Below, piece by piece: positions 61,307 through 64,000 of a DNA stretch of 64,000 nucleotides (position 1 is the first letter of the stretch; every line of letters starts with the position of its first letter). The stretch covers positions 310,001 through 374,000 of the forward strand of contig SADC01001256.1 of NCBI GenBank assembly GCA_004194705.1, written 5' to 3'. This stretch comes from Ditylenchus dipsaci. Taxonomy: Eukaryota > Nematoda > Chromadorea > Rhabditida > Anguinidae. The notes beneath the pieces are model-generated. The model did no database searches. It was given only the letters and a program-made list of their open reading frames with translations, and was not told the origin of the DNA. The position numbers and the translations under genes were made by a program.

Positions 61307-62598
61307 CTATCTGAGGCGATTGATCGACTTGAAGATTTGCTTCTGGTGCTGGAGGCGATGTTTTCCTTGCTGCACTGTTGGCACATCTTCTGCTCCCACC
61401 TGCGGTCGCTCACGGTCGAGTACCATACATTCATCATCCCCTTCAAAGAGATCGTCATCATTGTCTTCGGGCTTGCGAGTGTTGACAAGAAAATTTTGTA
61501 GATAGGCACAGCATTTGACGATCATAGCAGCATATACGGGATCTTTCACTCTTAAAGTCTCTTGCAGGCAACGAAACCTATTTTTCCACACACCAAAATG
61601 CTGCTCCACCGCCACACGTGTCTTTGCAAATGAGCTAAATATAGTGAATTTACAATCAGCAAAAATAAAAGAAGCAGAATAATCACTCATAGAAGTTGGA
61701 ATCTTCAGGAGCACACGCGGCCTTCATTGCAAGCAACCAATCGTTTGTCGGATAGGCAGAATCTCCAAGAATTACAGCATCTTTGAACGGTCGGTATCCA
61801 CTATCAAATCGCTCCTTCAGAGATGAGTTCCGGAGAACACGAGCATCATGGACAGACCCTGGCCAAGAGCACGTGAAATACAAGAACCTGAATTTTCATG
61901 TACAGACTATAAAGATTAACAAAAGAAAACCTTTTGGAGCAGTCGACGACAGCCGTGGCATTCAAGGAGTGGTTGTGGTGACGATCCACGTAGACATGCT
62001 CAAATTTTTTAGGAGCGACGACCTTGACCAAAGTTCCATCAATAGCACCACAGATGTTTGGCATACCTTTAGCACATTTCCCGAAAAAGTCTCTAGCAAT
62101 TCTTCGACATCCAGCTTCTGTTGATGGCCATCCAATTTGATCATTCAGAACCTTGTTCAGCATACAGGTGACGTGTTTGATTATTCGGCAAATAGAGGCT
62201 TTATCAGGACCTGAAAGAGTACGAATATGAAAAATTCAGCAATTGCAACTTTTAATCAACTGACCCTCTGCATCTCCTAGAATGTTTAGAAGTGAATTCG
62301 ATGCGTAGAATCGGAGAGCGACAAGAAGGCGATTCCATGGCGGAATGATATGTAATCCCTCTCGCTGAGTGACAATCAAAGGCCCAACCAACTGCAAGAG
62401 CTTTTCCACCTCTGACTTTGTAAACCGAAACCTATAAACATTAAGGACATATGTGTTTAAAAGTGCAAACATAGTGAGCACTAACCTTTCCTTGAACTGA
62501 GCATCGTATAAGTTGGTGTTGCTAAGTAGACTGCGGAAACGCTTCTTTTTTGTTTGCTCTAGCTCTTCTTCCTCACTGCTGCTGTCATAGATATTCAT
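61307..62598 (-). CDS. HARBI1: HARBI1-type DDE transposase, intact
   Basis: Five exons: 62486-62598, 62265-62431, 61931-62210, 61687-61887, 61307-61634; 362 residues (animal HARBI1 is near 350). It is the cut-and-paste enzyme of the element. Catalytic triad visible: D in GAIDGTLV, D in VILGDSAYP, E in VEQHFGVWKNRF. Other family signatures: WPSTEAGCRRIARDFF, HSLNATAVVDCS, SWPGSVHDARVLRNS. The N-terminus is acidic (SSSEEEELEQTKKKRFR) and the C-terminus acidic then basic. All exon joins keep frame; intron 4 uses a GA/gtgatt donor and TTTAG acceptor. The ATG lies six bases after TTTTAG. Intact reading frames and perfect ends argue for recent activity. Confidence 0.96.
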
Positions 62599-62879
62599 AA
62601 CTGCCTAAAAGATCTGTGATTAATGAAAGCGGTCTGTAATCAATGAAACTGAGTTCGACTACTGAGGGTAAATTAAAACCAACAATGAAACGGGTACCAC
62701 TTCGTAGGTATATTCCCCTATTACTACCCAAATTTGAGAAACAGTCAAAATATCACAATTGCTCTGTAAAATCGCAAAAAATACTCAAAAATTTGAATTC
62801 TACGCAAAAAATTGCATCTAGAAATGACCAAAACCGAAAAAAAATTTTACTTTCAACTTTCACAAAAAATCGGACCACC

Positions 62880-63085
62880 TATTTTCACCCACCGATTTTT
62901 ACCGTATACTTTCAACTTTCAACTTTACACTTTCAAGTGTTGCAACACTTTCACTTTCAACTTTCTACTTTCAACTTTCAACTTTCACAAATTTCACTTT
63001 CAACTGTTGCAACACTTTCACTTTCAACTTTCAACTTTCAACTTTCAACTTTCGACTTTCAACTTTCAACTGTTGCAATAGGCCC
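62880..63085. repeat. Harbinger right subterminal repeat tract
   Basis: About 20 TTTCAACT words with three GTTGCAACA motifs. The tract reads as the complement of the left one. The plus-strand reading frames here (FNFQLSTF-like) are products of the repeat. Confidence 0.8.
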
Positions 63086-63537
63086 CAGGTGTCATGATTT
63101 TATAAAATCCGATTTTTGCGTCTTTTAAGTTAAATTTTCTTCCGTGAAGTTCCAAACTTTTTGTTTACCTACAAAGTAATATTGATACTATCTTTTGCTG
63201 AAAACATGATGTTTATCGGTTGAAAATTTCTTGGTTTTAAAAAGACCCTGAAAAAATGGCCAAAATTCGGTCAACCGGCAAAAATCAAAATTTATCTATT
63301 ACCTTTTCCCATATCTGATCTGGTCGATAAAAATCATTGCATAAAGCTGTTTGCGGATGCGTCATAGTGCTAGTTGTTCACAGCTATAGAGACTGGAGAA
63401 AGTTTACAAAACAGTCATTTAGCCACTGTTCAGCTCTGTATAATACATTAGGGGGAATTTATGTTCTTTTCGTTTTCTTGATATTTTTTGTGGACTCAGA
63501 TTGATTGTTCTTTTCATAAAAAATTTTAGTTTGGAAA

Positions 63538-63674
63538 ATGACTTCTGGCCTCCCAAATGAACTGCTTGTGGAAACATTAAAATTTTGTCTCTCTGTGGAT
63601 CGCGAAACCTTCTAGTGGTATCTAGACAATATTCCAAGGCAGTCCAGACGAGAATAGATAATCAAATTAGACCA
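63538..63674 (+). CDS. Probable F-box protein, first exon, runs off window
   Basis: The ATG at 63538 follows a TTTTAG acceptor by seven bases. It opens TSGLPNELLVETLKFCL, typical of an F-box start (LPxELLxxIL). After a one-base break near 63583-63595 the frame continues as SRNLLVVSRQYSKAVQTRID and ends at a gtaagc donor at 63675. F-box proteins bring substrates to SCF ligases through SKP1. Only about 45 residues are visible, so the assignment is tentative. Confidence 0.5.
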
Positions 63675-64000
63675 GTAAGCTAATTTTTTGACTAAAATCT
63701 AACAGTATGCCTGAAATATGTTCAGATTTTTTTTTATTTCAGCATCTATTTTTTATAAATAGAACTAAAAAAGATCATTAAAAGACCATTGCCATTGCCG
63801 ACAACGAACATTTGAAATGTTCGAATGCGTGCAGGACACTTTTTTTATTCCGAAAATTTTTATTCCAAAAGTTTAAAATTATTTTTTAGTAAAGTTATGA
63901 TTGAATTATTGAAAAAGCAGAGGCGGCACCCACTAACAACGTTGACCACACGTCGCTGCTTTACCACAACACTACTTATAAGAAAGGGACTGTGACTTGG

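Larger units (their letters stand above)
59729..63085 (-). mobile_element. Complete PIF/Harbinger DNA transposon
   Basis: 3357 bp. The 16-bp inverted ends GGGCCTATTGCAACAG / CTGTTGCAATAGGCCC are flanked by CAG at 59726-59728 and 63086-63088, the 3-bp duplication typical of this superfamily. Beside each end lie long tracts of the word GAAAGTT (complement AACTTTC) in roughly 14-bp groups, interrupted by a second GTGTTGCAACA motif; these are likely transposase-binding subterminal repeats. The two genes inside, both minus strand, are the DDE transposase (61307-62598) and the Myb/SANT-like partner (60222-61121). Both read through all their exons without a stop or shift. Confidence 0.94.

Noticed and set aside
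62643..63128. 161-codon plus-strand reading frame at the right end of the Harbinger
   Set aside because: Most of it is the AACTTTC repeat tract (FNFQLSTF), and it runs against the two real genes.

Overview
The window looks like nuclear DNA of an invertebrate animal, most likely a nematode. The DNA is AT-rich, and the genes are split by many short GT-AG introns whose acceptors are T-rich (TTTCAG, TTTTAG, some AAG). The cytochrome P450 has the nematode-style heme-loop wording ([10 protein letters not shown] followed by a short conserved helix). Several start codons sit a few bases after a splice-acceptor-like TTTTAG or TTTTGCAG, as in genes that are trans-spliced to a leader. The species assignment is inference. 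No prokaryotic features are present.

Layout. 0-5.7 kb: no convincing gene, several miniature inverted-repeat elements (MITEs). 5.8-9.2 kb (+): a coiled-coil/Gln-Pro-rich gene of unknown function. 9.2-21.4 kb: repeat territory with large foldback elements, a palindromic tRNA-like element and a nest of elements within elements at 17.4-20.9 kb. 21.4-21.9 kb (+): a possible small unknown gene. 24.0-30.8 kb (+): a microsomal CYP2-clan cytochrome P450. 30.9-33.5 kb (-): syntaxin-18. 35.3-36.5 kb (-): synaptobrevin. 39.1-41.0 kb (-): RBX1, the cullin RING subunit, intact. 42.3-48.3 kb (+): RRN3, the Pol I initiation factor. 49.5-54.4 kb (-): a CPA2-family K+/H+ antiporter of the plant CHX / fungal KHA1 type with a long soluble tail, unexpected in an animal. 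57.5 kb (+): an orphan exon. 59.7-63.1 kb: a complete PIF/Harbinger transposon with 17-bp inverted ends, a 3-bp CAG target duplication and two intact genes on the minus strand (HARBI1-type transposase and a Myb/SANT-like partner). 63.5 kb (+): the first exon of a probable F-box gene running off the window.

The host genes are housekeeping (RRN3, RBX1), membrane traffic (two SNAREs), detoxification (P450) and ion transport (CHX-type); I see no joint pathway. About a dozen single-base frame breaks interrupt otherwise well-conserved host exons, mostly at short homopolymers. This is best explained by indel errors in a long-read assembly. RBX1 and both Harbinger genes have none.

The most unusual signal lies in the repeats. 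Two MITE families, one ending TACCGTATTTTCTCTA and one ending TACAGTCGA, keep their extreme ends constant. Just inside the ends each copy carries a private word that differs between copies but matches between the two arms of the same copy, and it is often repeated two to four times. A third family consists of two tRNA-like Pol III promoter heads in inverted orientation around a spacer.
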